64,000 nt of DNA from the NCBI RefSeq assembly GCF_016919725.2, contig NZ_JAJERH010000011.1:1-64000 (forward strand), written 5' to 3'. The stretch comes from Virgibacillus sp. AGTR (GTDB lineage: Bacteria > Bacillota > Bacilli > Bacillales > Amphibacillaceae). The notes below the pieces were generated by a model, which had not been told where the DNA came from, searched no databases, and saw only the letters and a list, made by a program, of their open reading frames with translations. The position numbers and the translations under genes were made by a program. Below are positions 27,971 to 37,955 of this stretch, piece by piece (positions within the stretch are counted from its first letter, which is position 1; each line of letters starts with the position of its first letter).

Positions 27971-28675
27971 TTAAAAGCCAGAAAATCCAAACAATCCTGC
28001 TAAATATGAGGTTAATGCCGTCATCCAATTAAAAAATAAAGCAACCCCCATAACGATCATGATGTAACCGCCTATTTTTACAAGTCTCGTACTGTACTTC
28101 TTTATCCAATTGAGCTTTCCGATAAAAAAAGATAAGACAAAAAACGGGACGGAAAAACCTAATATATAGCTTACCATCATAAGCACACCAATGTCCGGAT
28201 TATTAGCTGCTAAAGTTAAGACGATACCTAGAATTGGACCAGTACAAGGTGTCCAACCTAAAGAAAATGCTAATCCAATTAAGAATGATCCAATAAAACC
28301 GGCAGGCCTATTTTTGAACGTTATTTTCTTATTTTTCATCAAAAAATCAAAATTTAATACACCGACAATAACAAGCCCGAAGAAAATAATAATAATGGCG
28401 CCTACTTGTCTTATGATATCTTGATACATAATTAAGAATTGCGAGATGCTTAAGCTTGCAAATCCCATCATAATAAAGACAGCAGAAAATCCTAATAAAA
28501 AGAATAAGGTATGTAAGATACTTTTCAGATTGAGCATTTTATTATCATCTTTTAGTTCACTTACACTCATTCCAGTAATATAAGATAAAAAAGCTGGATA
28601 AAGTGGTAACACACAAGGCGAGATAAACGAGAGAAAACCAGCCCCGAAAGCGATAAACACATTTATGTCAGACAT
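27971..28675 (-). CDS. ccdA: Cytochrome c biogenesis membrane protein CcdA
   Basis: 234 residues with six membrane segments. The redox cysteines are in FISPCVLPLYPAFLSYI near residue 20 and GWTPCTGPILG near 140. CcdA passes electrons from cytosolic thioredoxin to extracytoplasmic thioredoxin-like proteins such as ResA, StoA or the YneN-like protein at 20842. Gene order matches B. subtilis. Confidence 0.95.
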   Translation of the reverse strand: MSDINVFIAFGAGFLSFISPCVLPLYPAFLSYITGMSVSELKDDNKMLNLKSILHTLFFLLGFSAVFIMMGFASLSISQFLIMYQDIIRQVGAIIIIFFGLVIVGVLNFDFLMKNKKITFKNRPAGFIGSFLIGLAFSLGWTPCTGPILGIVLTLAANNPDIGVLMMVSYILGFSVPFFVLSFFIGKLNWIKKYSTRLVKIGGYIMIVMGVALFFNWMTALTSYLAGLFGFSGF

Positions 28676-28786
28676 GATATACCTCCTATTTGCATGAATG
28701 CATCTATTGTATCAAATCAAGCGATTACATAGGACTCCTATTTTTGACAATAAACCAAAAGTTTAAAGTTGTTATACGAAATTAGA

Positions 28787-28815
28787 ATACCCCTTACCAT
28801 TAGAGCAAGGGGTAT
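28787..28815 (-). terminator. Terminator downstream of yneF
   Basis: Stem ATACCCCTT/AAGGGGTAT, followed on the minus strand by TCTAATTTC. A modest T content makes it a moderate candidate. Confidence 0.55.
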
Positions 28816-28855
28816 GGTTGCAGCTATGAACGCTTCTAAGTATATCAATAAGTGC

Positions 28856-29077
28856 CTATTTTCCTGATTGATTGTTCATTGCACGCATCATTTGATTAAT
28901 TTTCTTTTGTGATGGTTTTTGACCCATTTGCATCATTAATGTGCGAAGCATCTGTTCATTAATCGGTGGATTCTTTTTTAAGTAGCTCATCATATATTTT
29001 CTAGCAATGAAAAATCCAAGAGCAACACCAACAATTAACGCTGCTATAGCAATTAGTACGACCCAGATCGTGTCCAT
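28856..29077 (-). CDS. yneF: UPF0154 membrane protein YneF
   Basis: 73 residues: one N-terminal membrane segment ([19 protein letters not shown]) and the conserved tail [20 protein letters not shown] with [14 protein letters not shown]. Function unknown, conserved next to sirA and ccdA. Confidence 0.92.
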   Translation of the reverse strand: MDTIWVVLIAIAALIVGVALGFFIARKYMMSYLKKNPPINEQMLRTLMMQMGQKPSQKKINQMMRAMNNQSGK

Positions 29078-29122
29078 GTAAAGCTTTCCTCCTTCGTGTT
29101 GTCTCTTATACAGTATAGTAAA

Positions 29123-29581
29123 TCAAAGAAAAGAATACAATACTTGTTCTTCCTGATTTTTGCTATGTGTAAGAATAGGAGCTAACCATCCAAAATTTTG
29201 AATATTATCTCCTATTACAAAAAGCAATCGCTGCATTTGTCTTAGAACAGGAAAAAGCAGCTCTTCTGCATCCTGTAGTGATTTACAACGAAATTTTAAT
29301 TGATTTTCATTTATATGTAAAGAAATAAACGCATCCCTACTATAAATTTTCAATCCCTTCTCTTCATTTTGCTCCAAAATTCTTAAATGTCGATAGTTTG
29401 TTAAATGGTTGATAATTTCACTATAACTAAATGGATACGTAATATAATTAAACTGCATAGCTAAGTCTTTTCGATCTGAGTTCATTTGATAATCCTTTAA
29501 GAATCGATATAGAACTCCACTTTTATGGAAGTAATGGTTGGCGACCTCTTCTTTAATCCAATAGATAGAATACGTATACAT
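29123..29581 (-). CDS. sirA: Sporulation inhibitor of replication SirA
   Basis: 152 residues beginning MYTYSIYWIKEEVANHYFHK, the SirA/YneE family pattern. SirA is made under Spo0A control and binds DnaA domain I to stop new rounds of replication when cells commit to sporulation. Position between yneF and tkt matches B. subtilis. Confidence 0.88.
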   Translation of the reverse strand: MYTYSIYWIKEEVANHYFHKSGVLYRFLKDYQMNSDRKDLAMQFNYITYPFSYSEIINHLTNYRHLRILEQNEEKGLKIYSRDAFISLHINENQLKFRCKSLQDAEELLFPVLRQMQRLLFVIGDNIQNFGWLAPILTHSKNQEEQVLYSFL

Positions 29582-29847
29582 AGGATCTCCCCCTCTATAT
29601 AATCTATTATACGGATTCTATTTCAAAATTATGTCAGATTGTATTGTAAAAATGCACTTCTTTTGTCGATTCAGAAAAAATAAGATTGTTATATTTACTA
29701 TGCGTAACGTCAAATATATTTCCTAAAAGAAATAGCAGCCAAATCGGTCGCTTTTCGTTGGACTAAAGAAGTTAGACTAGCTGGACGCGGCTTAACACGT
29801 CCATATTTACCCACATGGGCAAATTTTACAATTTCCTAGACGATAAA

Positions 29848-30147
29848 AAAGAGGCTCGGACAAAACACAACTTTTCTTTACTCATAATAAGCATAATCAT
29901 GTTATCAATAGGAGGATCTTCGCCGCACCGTGAACATATACGCGTTTTCCGCTGGAACGCCCACAGCTAACTTGGTAAAGAGAAACACGTTACCACGTGG
30001 ATCTTCGGACTCGTGCTGTTCCCGCTGGAGTCTCACTTATTTCAGGTGCTAATTTAATTTTTCTAATCAAAAAATGAGCGATAATTAATTTCAACTAATT
30101 ATCGCTCGTTTTTAATTGTTTCTTCATTCTTTTGTCTCAGCCTCTTT
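29848..30147. repeat. About 300-bp non-coding element with terminal inverted repeats
   Basis: The left end AAAGAGGCTCGGACAAAA and the right end TTTTGTCTCAGCCTCTTT are near-perfect inverted copies. The interior has no gene and includes GC-richer stretches (TTTTCCGCTGGAACGCCCAC, CTGTTCCCGCTGGAGTCTC) of the type repeated in many Bacillaceae genomes. This looks like a MITE-like non-autonomous element. Confidence 0.6.
30070..30113 (-). terminator. Terminator of tkt, inside the repeat element
   Basis: Stem GAGCGATAATTA/TAATTATCGCTC (30076-30087 with 30096-30107), followed on the minus strand by ATTTTTTG. It would end the tkt transcript. Confidence 0.75.
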
Positions 30148-30177
30148 GGCTATAAACGTGTTATATCTTATTTAAAG

Positions 30178-32178
30178 TTATTCCATCATTGATTCAACGT
30201 GTTTCACAACATTTTCCACAGTAAAACCATACTCTTCGATGACTTTTTCTCCTTTTGCGGATGCACCAAATGTATCAATTCCAATAACCTTACCGTGATC
30301 ACCGATATATCGTTCCCAACCGAATGGGGAAGCCATTTCAATTGCAACCCGGCGTTTTACTTCAGATGGGATAATTTGTTGCTTATATGAGTCAGCTTGT
30401 ACATTAAAACGATCCCATGACGGCATGCTGATAACCCGGACATCGATCCCCTTCTCTTTCAGTTCAGCTTGTGCTTGAATTGCCAATTGAACTTCAGATC
30501 CAGTTGCTAATAGCAAGGCATCAGGTGTTGCCTTCTCCGCATCACTTACAACATAAGCACCTTTTTTCACACCCTCGTAAGCATGCTCTTTTGTACCAGA
30601 TAATGTCGGTAGATTTTGTCTCGTAAGAACAAGTGCTGTAGGTGTATCTGTCGATTCCAGAGCCAAGCGCCAAGCAGCTTGTGTTTCATTTCCATCAGCT
30701 GGACGAATAAGTGATAATCCAGGCATTGCGCGTAATGAAGCTAATTGTTCGATCGGTTCATGAGTTGGCCCATCTTCACCAACAGCAATCGAATCATGCG
30801 TGAAAACATACGTTACCGGTGTATTCATAATAGAAGATAGACGAACTGCCGGACGCAAGTAATCACTAAATACAAAAAATGTTCCAGCATACACATTTAA
30901 TCCACCATGTAATGCCATACCATTCAATGCTGCTCCCATTGCATGTTCTCTTACGCCAAACCATATATTTCTCCCGGCATAATTGGTGCGTGAAAAATCA
31001 TCTTCATCATTTATTGTAGTTTTATTCGAGCCAGCTAGATCCGCACTTCCACCAAAGAAGTTCGGTACAGCTTTTGCAATTGCATTCAGTACTTTACCTG
31101 AGGAAGCTCTTGTAGCTAGTGTATCCTTATCAGGCTCAAATACTGGAAGGTCTTTTTCCCAATCGACAGGTAATTCACCATTTAAAGCGAGTTCAAATTC
31201 GCTTGCTAATTTAGGATATCTTTCTTTATATACTTCTAGTAGTTGATTCCAATTATCTTCTACTTCAGCACCATGCTTAACAATTTTTTCGTTAAAATCT
31301 GCGTATACTTCCTGTGGTACATGAAAATCATCATGTCCCCAATTATAGAATTCTTTTGTTAATTTTACTTCATCTGTGCCGAGAGGAGCCCCATGGGAAG
31401 CAGCAGATGCTGATTTGTTGGGTGACCCATATCCAATTACTGTTTTTATCTCAATTAGTGTAGGTTGCTCACTATTCGTTTGCGCAGCTTTAATAGCATT
31501 TCGAATTGCGTTTACATCATTGCCATCCTCAACAGTTAACACTTGCCATCCATAAGCCTTGAAGCGTTGTTCTGTGTTGTCAGAGAATGAACGATTTAGA
31601 TCACCATCAAGTGATATATCATTCGAATCGTATAAAGCAATTAGTTTACCTAAGCCTAAATGACCAGCAAGTGAAGCGGCTTCGTGTGAAATTCCTTCCA
31701 TTAAGTCTCCATCACTTACAATGGCATACGTATAATGGTCGACAATATTTATATCTTCCGTATTAAATTTTGCAGCAAGATGAGCTTCTGCCATTGCCAT
31801 TCCAACAGACATAGCGATACCTTGTCCGAGCGGTCCTGTGGTGGCTTCTACACCATCTGTATGATGAACTTCTGGATGTCCAGGTGTCTTAGAACCCCAT
31901 TGACGGAATGATTTCAAGTCCTCAATGGTTACATTGTATCCTGATAAATGTAGTAAACTATAAAGCAGCATTGACCCATGCCCTGCCGATAGTACAAAGC
32001 GATCACGATTAAACCATGTTGAATGTTTAGGATTATGATTCATAAAGTCAGTCCATAATGTATATGCCATCGGTGCAGCTCCCATTGGTAATCCTGGATG
32101 TCCAGAATTTGCATGTTCAATGGCATCAATGGATAACGTACGAATGGTATTAATTGATTGTTGTTCCATATTCGACAT
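30178..32178 (-). CDS. tkt: Transketolase
   Basis: A 666-residue thiamine-diphosphate enzyme. The TPP motif starts [20 protein letters not shown] near residue 155; [13 protein letters not shown] near 65 and the phosphate-site [18 protein letters not shown] near 460 are conserved, and the catalytic Glu lies in FGVREHAMG. It transfers two-carbon units in the pentose phosphate pathway. Neighbours ynzC and sirA match B. subtilis. Confidence 0.96.
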   Translation of the reverse strand: MSNMEQQSINTIRTLSIDAIEHANSGHPGLPMGAAPMAYTLWTDFMNHNPKHSTWFNRDRFVLSAGHGSMLLYSLLHLSGYNVTIEDLKSFRQWGSKTPGHPEVHHTDGVEATTGPLGQGIAMSVGMAMAEAHLAAKFNTEDINIVDHYTYAIVSDGDLMEGISHEAASLAGHLGLGKLIALYDSNDISLDGDLNRSFSDNTEQRFKAYGWQVLTVEDGNDVNAIRNAIKAAQTNSEQPTLIEIKTVIGYGSPNKSASAASHGAPLGTDEVKLTKEFYNWGHDDFHVPQEVYADFNEKIVKHGAEVEDNWNQLLEVYKERYPKLASEFELALNGELPVDWEKDLPVFEPDKDTLATRASSGKVLNAIAKAVPNFFGGSADLAGSNKTTINDEDDFSRTNYAGRNIWFGVREHAMGAALNGMALHGGLNVYAGTFFVFSDYLRPAVRLSSIMNTPVTYVFTHDSIAVGEDGPTHEPIEQLASLRAMPGLSLIRPADGNETQAAWRLALESTDTPTALVLTRQNLPTLSGTKEHAYEGVKKGAYVVSDAEKATPDALLLATGSEVQLAIQAQAELKEKGIDVRVISMPSWDRFNVQADSYKQQIIPSEVKRRVAIEMASPFGWERYIGDHGKVIGIDTFGASAKGEKVIEEYGFTVENVVKHVESMME

Positions 32179-32284
32179 AAGATTACTCCTTCCACTATTC
32201 CAAGCTTTTGTATACTCTTTTTATTCTATAACGAAACATAGTTTGCCACAAGCAAAACAATGTGTGTGTCAAGTACCATGACAC

Positions 32285-32521
32285 TTACTCTTTATCTTTT
32301 TCTTGATTTTGCATGTCCTTTACCTTTTGTGGTGTTACATCATTGCCATTTGGGTCAACAACTGTCATCGATTTAAATTGATTTTTAAATGAGCTTCGAA
32401 CGTTTTGCAAGTACTCTTGACGTAACTTTTCTTGCTCCTTCTTTTCAACTGCAGATAGACCTTCTTCTTTTGCTTTTTTTGCTAATACATTTATACGTTC
32501 TATTTTATCTTTAGATAGCAT
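32285..32521 (-). CDS. ynzC: DUF896 protein YnzC
   Basis: 78 residues of the UPF0291/YnzC family: IERINVLAKKAKEEGLSAVE and EKEQEKLRQEYLQNVRSSFK. It is a two-helix hairpin protein placed in the SOS-linked yneA-yneB-ynzC group in B. subtilis. Function unknown. Confidence 0.93.
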   Translation of the reverse strand: MLSKDKIERINVLAKKAKEEGLSAVEKKEQEKLRQEYLQNVRSSFKNQFKSMTVVDPNGNDVTPQKVKDMQNQEKDKE

Positions 32522-32578
32522 CTAATAACCTCCAGTTTCATATAGAAAGTTTTGAAATTGTAGTTGTACGAAAATAGA

Positions 32579-32615
32579 AAAGGCAAGAACATAATTAGTG
32601 TTCTTGCCTTTTTAT
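32579..32615 (-). terminator. Terminator of yneB
   Basis: Stem AAAGGCAAGAAC/GTTCTTGCCTTT with flanking A and T runs, 24 bases after the yneB stop. Confidence 0.85.
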
Positions 32616-32638
32616 CTTACCTCTACCATATCATATAT

Positions 32639-33289
<651 letters not shown>

Positions 33290-33301
33290 CTATGAAAATA
33301 A

Positions 33302-33394
33302 TTAACTAGTGATAATAGAATAATATAAGAATCCGAGCGTTAGTGCAAAAGCAATGAGGTAGAATGCGTCTGTTTTTGTTATTTTTTGGAACAT
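33302..33394 (-). CDS. 30-residue membrane micropeptide in the yneA position
   Basis: ATG at 33394 follows AAGGAGG by 9 bases and encodes MFQKITKTDAFYLIAFALTL plus GFLYYSIITS, then TAA. Residues about 10-28 form one membrane segment. It lies between lexA and yneB, where B. subtilis has yneA, a roughly 100-residue SOS division inhibitor with one membrane segment and a LysM domain. This peptide has only a membrane segment. It may be a shortened or unrelated SOS-induced inhibitor. Confidence 0.6.
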   Translation of the reverse strand: MFQKITKTDAFYLIAFALTLGFLYYSIITS

Positions 33395-33419
33395 TGAAAC
33401 AGGCCTCCTTATCAGTATA

Positions 33420-33497
33420 GGAACTTTTGTTCGCTTGTTGTTTTAAGTATTACACGAACATACGATCTTGTCAAGGTGTTTTTCGAACGAACGTTTG
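33420..33497. promoter_or_regulatory. LexA-like boxes between lexA and the yneA-position gene
   Basis: Compared with the SOS box CGAAC-N4-GTTCG: GGAACTTTTGTTCG (33420-33433, one mismatch), CGAACATACGATCT (33455-33468, two mismatches) and CGAACGAACGTTTG (33484-33497, one mismatch). They lie in the divergent promoter region and should control lexA and the leftward SOS unit. Confidence 0.8.
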
Positions 33498-33559
33498 CAT
33501 TTCCAACAACCCGATGGTAAACTAGTTATAATTAATCCTATGTGCGAGGTGATCAATAC

Positions 33560-34183
33560 ATGACTAAACTATCGAAAAGGCAGCAAATGATACTTGACTA
33601 CATTAAAGATGAAGTAACAAAAAAAGGATACCCACCTTCTGTACGTGAAATTGCCGAAGCCGTTGGACTAGCATCTAGTTCAACTGTTCATGGTCATCTT
33701 TCCAGGCTAGAAAGTAAGGGTTTTATTCGCAGAGATCCTACTAAGCCTAGAGCTATAGAGGTATTAGATCTTTCTCAAGATAATAATATACCTAGAAATG
33801 AAGCGCGCTATGCACCAGTCATTGGAAAAGTTACTGCCGGTCTTCCAATAACAGCAGTAGAGAATATTGAGGAATTTATTCCATTGCCATCCAATAGTGC
33901 GAGTCCAGATGATAACTTATTTGTACTTGTCATTGAAGGTGAAAGTATGATAGAAGCCGGTATTTTGGATGGAGACATGGTAATAGTAAAGCAACAGAAC
34001 ACTGCTATCAACAGTGATATCGTTGTAGCGATGACAGATGAAAATGAGGCAACGGTTAAACGTTTCTTTAAAGAAAAGGATCATATTCGTTTACAGCCTG
34101 AAAATTCAACAATGGAACCACTTATTTACGATAACGTAACGATTCTAGGTAAGGTTATCGGTCTATATAGAAACATCCATTAA
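33560..34183 (+). CDS. lexA: SOS repressor LexA
   Basis: 207 residues. N-terminal winged helix ([20 protein letters not shown]), then a self-cleaving S24 domain with the cleavage bond Ala93-Gly94 (VTAGLP), Ser129 (EGESM) and Lys167 (ATVKRF). It represses DNA-damage genes until RecA filaments trigger self-cleavage. ATG 33560 follows GAGGTGATC; an upstream start at 33542 would cover that site. Confidence 0.96.
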   Translation: MTKLSKRQQMILDYIKDEVTKKGYPPSVREIAEAVGLASSSTVHGHLSRLESKGFIRRDPTKPRAIEVLDLSQDNNIPRNEARYAPVIGKVTAGLPITAVENIEEFIPLPSNSASPDDNLFVLVIEGESMIEAGILDGDMVIVKQQNTAINSDIVVAMTDENEATVKRFFKEKDHIRLQPENSTMEPLIYDNVTILGKVIGLYRNIH

Positions 34184-34208
34184 AAACTGCCAATTGGCAG
34201 TTTTTTTA
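34183..34208 (+). terminator. Terminator of lexA
   Basis: Stem AAAAACTGCCA/TGGCAGTTTTTTT directly after the lexA stop. Confidence 0.88.
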
Positions 34209-34227
34209 TAGTCTAGGAAATAAAATT

Positions 34228-34320
34228 TGTCTATGTGGATAAAGATGGGCGTGAGCCATGTCTAGCTCCTGCACCCAGAAACGAGGTGATTTCACGAATC
34301 GCCCTAAGACCGGAGAAGAC
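34228..34320. repeat. Dispersed Bacillaceae repeat, partial copy 1
   Basis: GTGGATAAAGATGGGCGTG, GTCTAGCTCCTGCACCCAG and AAACGAGGTGATTTCACGAA resemble the sequence at 58788-58960 and a GTCTAGCTCCAGCGCCTAG-type repeat widespread in Bacillaceae. Non-coding. Confidence 0.55.
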
Positions 34321-34330
34321 CAGGGGCTAA

Positions 34331-34537
34331 AAAATTGCCAATCATGTGAAGTCAAATGTGACACCTGGGGATATTATTTTACTGGATGACTCTGGTGGAA
34401 ATCGTAGTCAAACAGTTGAATCATTAGAGGACATATTGGCTTATTTTCAAAGATTGAATTACCAAATGGTAACGGTCTTTGAATTACTCCTCTATGGTAG
34501 TACTAATCAGTTTAATCCATTGCTCTTTTATCCATAA
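34331..34537 (+). pseudogene. C-terminal fragment of a polysaccharide deacetylase
   Basis: The frame reads KIANHVKSNVTPGDIILLDD, then SGGNRSQTVESLEDILAYFQ and RLNYQMVTVFELL. This is the last motif and end of a NodB-type deacetylase (usual pattern PGDIVLLHDGGGNRSQTV). A stop codon lies right before it and the N-terminal catalytic part is absent, so it is a remnant, joined to the repeat at 34228-34320. Confidence 0.65.
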
Positions 34538-34719
34538 AATCAAGACTATTATACATAGCCTTCTGAGTAGAAGGCATATTTTTTCCTTCATAAACATGAT
34601 TGTTACCGCATTTAATTGGCTATCAGACAAAATAAAACGTTTATCATAAGACACAAGCCATCTCAAATATATGAACATTGAATATATTAGCATTATATCA
34701 ATGAAAAGAAGGAAATAAT

Positions 34720-34990
34720 ATGTGGAAAAATAGTAGATGTGGTGGAAGAAATGATGATGTAGCAGGTGTGACAGACGCAAACGGCGATGACTTCGGTGGT
34801 GACGTTATTATAAATGATAATGACAACGATCTAAAATCGAGGAATCGAAATGTACCTTTGCAAAAATCTCTAATAGTGGGAATCCTATGTAGATGTCAGC
34901 TCTGATGCTGATTCAAGGAGAAAGAAGAAGAAAAAGAAAAAATATAGTGGGATATATTCTTATGTATCCCACTTATCCTTTAAAAGGTGA
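34720..34990 (+). pseudogene. Frameshifted small asparagine/aspartate-rich gene, coat-like
   Basis: ATG 34720 follows AAGGAAATAAT and encodes MWKNSRCGGRNDDVAG and GDDFGGDVIINDNDNDLKSR. The sense then moves to a second frame (AKISNSGNP) and a third (SYVDVSSDADSRRKKKKKKK, ending at TGA 34990), so two single-base losses seem to have occurred. The acidic-then-lysine pattern is like small spore surface proteins; this is an inference. The second half contains a hairpin (AGTGGGATA/TATCCCACT) that could be a terminator. Confidence 0.4.
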
Positions 34991-35000
34991 GTGATTTTTA

Positions 35001-35294
35001 ATGGAGAGACCTAATCTATTTTCGTTAAAACCATATGACGACGGTTTTCCAGATCAACACATTACAAATAAATCCGTTGTTAAACATAGCGGTAATTCAG
35101 ATGTCGATGTAAATGTGCATGTCGACACCAAACCGATCGCCTACGCTATGCTATGTACACTATTAGCTTCTAAGCAAATATCCAATGAAGAATTTGAAGA
35201 GGCGGTTAGTAGACTAGATAAATTAACAAATCGAGAGAAACGAAAAATGAAAAATGTAGATGACTTTATCAGGCCAAAGTTAAATAAGCGATGA
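35001..35294 (+). CDS. Hypothetical protein, possible spore-surface protein
   Basis: 97 residues: MERPNLFSLKPYDDGFP, a VDVNVHVDTKPIAYAMLCTL stretch, then LASKQISNEEFEEAVSRLDK and a lysine-rich end. GTGAGTGATTTTTA precedes the ATG. I do not recognise a family for certain. The acidic beta-like N-terminal half followed by a helical half, and the neighbour at 34720, suggest a spore-related protein, but this is weak. Confidence 0.55.
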   Translation: MERPNLFSLKPYDDGFPDQHITNKSVVKHSGNSDVDVNVHVDTKPIAYAMLCTLLASKQISNEEFEEAVSRLDKLTNREKRKMKNVDDFIRPKLNKR

Positions 35295-35326
35295 AATTAA
35301 GAAGACTTTCTTCTTGATTTCATCGC
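35288..35326 (+). terminator. Long hairpin at the end of the 97-residue gene
   Basis: Arms GCGATGAAAT..AAGAAGA and TTCTTCTT.ATTTCATCGC; the left arm includes the stop codon. Only CTAAATCTTT follows, so termination would be modest. Confidence 0.5.
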
Positions 35327-35383
35327 TAAATCTTTGACTAACTCTACAATACATATTTCATAAACTCAATTTGAATCCTTATA

Positions 35384-35947
35384 TTATTTATCGGTTATTT
35401 TTTTATAGCTATCCATATTATAAAAAAGATACGCTATCATAATTAAAAATAAGTAGATAAAAAAGTCATAGAATGTTGACCAACCCTTTGGATTATAAAA
35501 ATCAATTGCATTAAATAAATTCATTCCTCCAAATGCGGCGATTGCAGCAAAAATACTACCTTTTAATAACGGATTCCAGTTTGGCTTAATTTGTAGAACA
35601 AACATGACTGCAACGGGAGCCATTGCCAAGTGATATGGAAGAAATAATAAAGGTGATATTGGAGAGAATTTCATAGGATAAGACCATAAACCATATGATA
35701 AAGCAATAAGGTCAATTAACAATGAAAGAATGATGGTGATAAATCTCCCGATTAAAAGCCGCCCTGTACTTTTCTTATTCCTAAACAAGAACCAAATGAG
35801 CCAAGGTATGATAAATAATCCAATACCTAGCCACCATTGCCATGAAAACAAAAATGCGTTAAATACAGCATCTACCATTAAGCGATTCACTTCAACTAAT
35901 TGATTATAAGCATTTTCTGTTTGTTGTAATCCTTCGTTAACTGTCAC
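35384..35947 (-). CDS. CBO0543-like integral membrane protein
   Basis: 187 residues with five to six membrane segments (WWLGIGLFIIPWLIWFLF, FITIILSLLIDLIALSYGLW, FFIYLFLIMIAYLFYN). The WxxGIxLF...PWxxW pattern resembles the CBO0543 family of unknown function, often found in spore formers. The start is placed at GTG 35947 behind GGAGGGAT; an ATG at 35992 would translate through that site. Confidence 0.7.
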   Translation of the reverse strand: MTVNEGLQQTENAYNQLVEVNRLMVDAVFNAFLFSWQWWLGIGLFIIPWLIWFLFRNKKSTGRLLIGRFITIILSLLIDLIALSYGLWSYPMKFSPISPLLFLPYHLAMAPVAVMFVLQIKPNWNPLLKGSIFAAIAAFGGMNLFNAIDFYNPKGWSTFYDFFIYLFLIMIAYLFYNMDSYKKITDK

Positions 35948-36189
35948 TATTATCCCTCCGTTATAAACATAGCTTGTGTAATTTATTACCATTTATGTAT
36001 AGTCAAATGAACTTGATTAATTAAAAAATGCTCATAGTAATATATAAAGTAAATAAGCTCTCTTCAAATCCCCTTTTCAATTCGTCGACTCTATTCTTGC
36101 AAGATTGTAAGAATGATGTAAGGAAAATAAATACCATATTGTAAATAAAATAACTATACTTTCCTCAGAACCCTAAGGAGGAAAGTTTT

Positions 36190-36789
36190 ATGAATCTTAA
36201 TCAAATGAATATTGACTTGTTTCGAATGGTGAATAATCTAGGTAAGGAGTTTTCCATACTAAATCCAATTATGACGTTCATTGCTGAATATATGATATTT
36301 TTTTTAGTTCTAGGCATCGTCATTTTCTGGTTTAGAAGACAAAAAAACAATCAGCTTATGATTATTTGCGGCTCCATTACGTTTGTGTTAGCAGAAATAG
36401 TCGGAAAATTTGTAGGGAAATTCCATTCTAATCATCAACCTTTTGCTGAACTTGCTAATGTCCATAAGCTTGTAGAACATACGGTAGATAATTCTTTTCC
36501 AAGTGATCATACGATATTCTTCTTTTCTTTTTGTATGACTTTCTGGCTTTTCAAAAAGCAAGCGAAGGTGTTTTGGATGATGTTAGCCTTGATTTTAGGA
36601 CTATCACGAATTTGGGTAGGTGTACATTATCCAGCAGATGTCTTTGTAGGAGCCATAATTAGTATTCTAGTTGCAATACTTGTGTATCAAATAGTACCGA
36701 AGCTTACTATTATAAGGAAATTGTTAGTTATTTACGAAAAAGGAGAGCGATTAATACTGCCAGCAAAAATGAAATCTAAAGAGCATTAA
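36190..36789 (+). CDS. bcrC: Undecaprenyl-diphosphatase, BcrC type
   Basis: 199-residue PAP2-superfamily membrane phosphatase. Motif 2 is FPSDHT (near residue 103) and motif 3 SRIWVGVHYPADV (near 138). In motif 1 the usual Arg-Pro reads Gln-Pro (NHQPF), a variant I recall in other bacillal BcrC-like proteins. It recycles undecaprenyl pyrophosphate for wall synthesis and confers bacitracin tolerance. AAGGAGG precedes the ATG. Confidence 0.87.
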   Translation: MNLNQMNIDLFRMVNNLGKEFSILNPIMTFIAEYMIFFLVLGIVIFWFRRQKNNQLMIICGSITFVLAEIVGKFVGKFHSNHQPFAELANVHKLVEHTVDNSFPSDHTIFFFSFCMTFWLFKKQAKVFWMMLALILGLSRIWVGVHYPADVFVGAIISILVAILVYQIVPKLTIIRKLLVIYEKGERLILPAKMKSKEH

Positions 36790-36862
36790 CATATAAAAGG
36801 ATAATAAAAATAAGCGATACTCCTCTTTCTTAACGTTTTTAATTTATACATAGAAATATAAG

Positions 36863-36914
36863 AAACAGAAGCTTACTCTCTTTATTGTGTCAGAGTTACA
36901 AGCTTCTGTTTTTC
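36863..36914 (+). terminator. Terminator of bcrC
   Basis: Arms AAACAGAAGCTT and AAGCTTCTGTTT followed by TTT, about 75 bases after the stop. Confidence 0.7.
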
Positions 36915-36930
36915 ATTACTGTTTATTCTT

Positions 36931-37091
36931 CATATAACTGGCAGCAAGACCCCCACTTCAAGCAATAAAGTGAAAAACATTGGTAAGCGATGGATCCACT
37001 TCCAGTAAATGCAAAATTTTTTAAGTTATATCCTTGTGGTACTAACAATCAGTAGTGAAAAGAAAGTCCCCCCCACTGATTGAAGTTTCAC
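36931..37091. repeat. Palindromic dispersed repeat, copy A
   Basis: Starts CATATAACTGGCAGCAAG and ends ACTGATTGAAGTTTCAC. Near the end AATCAGTAGTG and CCCACTGATT form a hairpin, preceded by TCCTTGTGGTACTAACAATC. Shared with copies B-E (38521, 39369, 48975, 56167). Hairpin-ended non-coding repeats of this build are typical of IS200/IS605-derived elements. Confidence 0.65.
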
Positions 37092-37643
37092 CTTCTAAGA
37101 AGTTTGGTACATATTATCAGAATAACTAAATAGATCTATTGCTAGTTAACCGAGAAATTATGGAGTTTGCAAATCCCCTAAGATAAGGGTATTCATTAAT
37201 AACACAGGCTGGTATAGAAAAAGTTTGAGCTTTATCCCTATTACCAGATGATAGAATCTAGTAATTTTTACATCTATAGACTTAAAAAGCCGATTTTCCT
37301 TACTACATTGATTACGTAATTTCTCCCCCTTGCCATTAACCTCATCAAGAATATAACTGGCTTGTTTGTACAAAACCAGCACAAAAGTTCTTTCTTCTAT
37401 CATCCTGCTGATTCTTAAGAATTACTATTAGGAATATATACTATTGACATTTAAAAACTAAAGATATATAGTATAAATATATGCGATATGTGATCTACGT
37501 CTTAATTGACAGAAAATTACGTTAAACAAGAAAATTTCTTAGCACTTTAATAATCTACTATATGTCAACATAGCTTTCTAACTGACTATATTGACATATG
37601 TGAGATGTATGTAACGTAATTATTTTGGTTTTACCTTATTCAT
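37092..37643. other. Intergenic region, one doubtful frame
   Basis: A minus-strand frame of 81 codons (37158-37403) starts MIEERTFVLVLYKQASYILD behind AGCAGG. No family was recognised and the coding look is poor. Nothing else is evident. Confidence 0.25.
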
Positions 37644-37955
37644 TCAAAAGGCTTCTAATATAACAACGCCTGCAATAATGAATAATAGACCTCTTAATTT
37701 ACGAAAAGAAAATTCTTCTTTGTATACGATTATATTAAATAAATTATTAAAGACAATAGACAGTCCTGACCATATCGCAAAGGCTATACCCATATTCATG
37801 TATTTTATAGCAATGGATAATAGCGTTATAGCTGCCATAAACGAAACTAATGCTGACAATATGTACCTTATTTTTGTCATGCCATCTGTTTTTTTGACAA
37901 ATATATGGCCAACAACAGCACAAATGGTTGATATCATTAAGAGAGATATTCCCAT
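37644..37955 (-). CDS. SMR-family transporter subunit lacking the key glutamate
   Basis: 103 residues with four membrane segments, typical small multidrug resistance size. The first helix reads MISTICAVVGHIFVKK; where SMR proteins carry the proton/substrate Glu (FEV-type motif) there is an Ala. It overlaps the partner gene at 37937 by 19 bases and starts with ATG behind AAGGAGTG. It probably forms a hetero-oligomer with that partner. Confidence 0.85.
   Translation of the reverse strand: MGISLLMISTICAVVGHIFVKKTDGMTKIRYILSALVSFMAAITLLSIAIKYMNMGIAFAIWSGLSIVFNNLFNIIVYKEEFSFRKLRGLLFIIAGVVILEAF

Noticed and set aside
36421-36460. Loss of function of BcrC from Arg to Gln in motif 1
   Set aside because: I recall the same Gln-Pro variant in other bacillal BcrC-like proteins, and motifs 2 and 3 are intact.
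37158-37403. An 81-codon minus-strand frame
   Set aside because: No recognised domain, poor composition and only a weak ribosome binding site; kept as a note in the intergenic entry.
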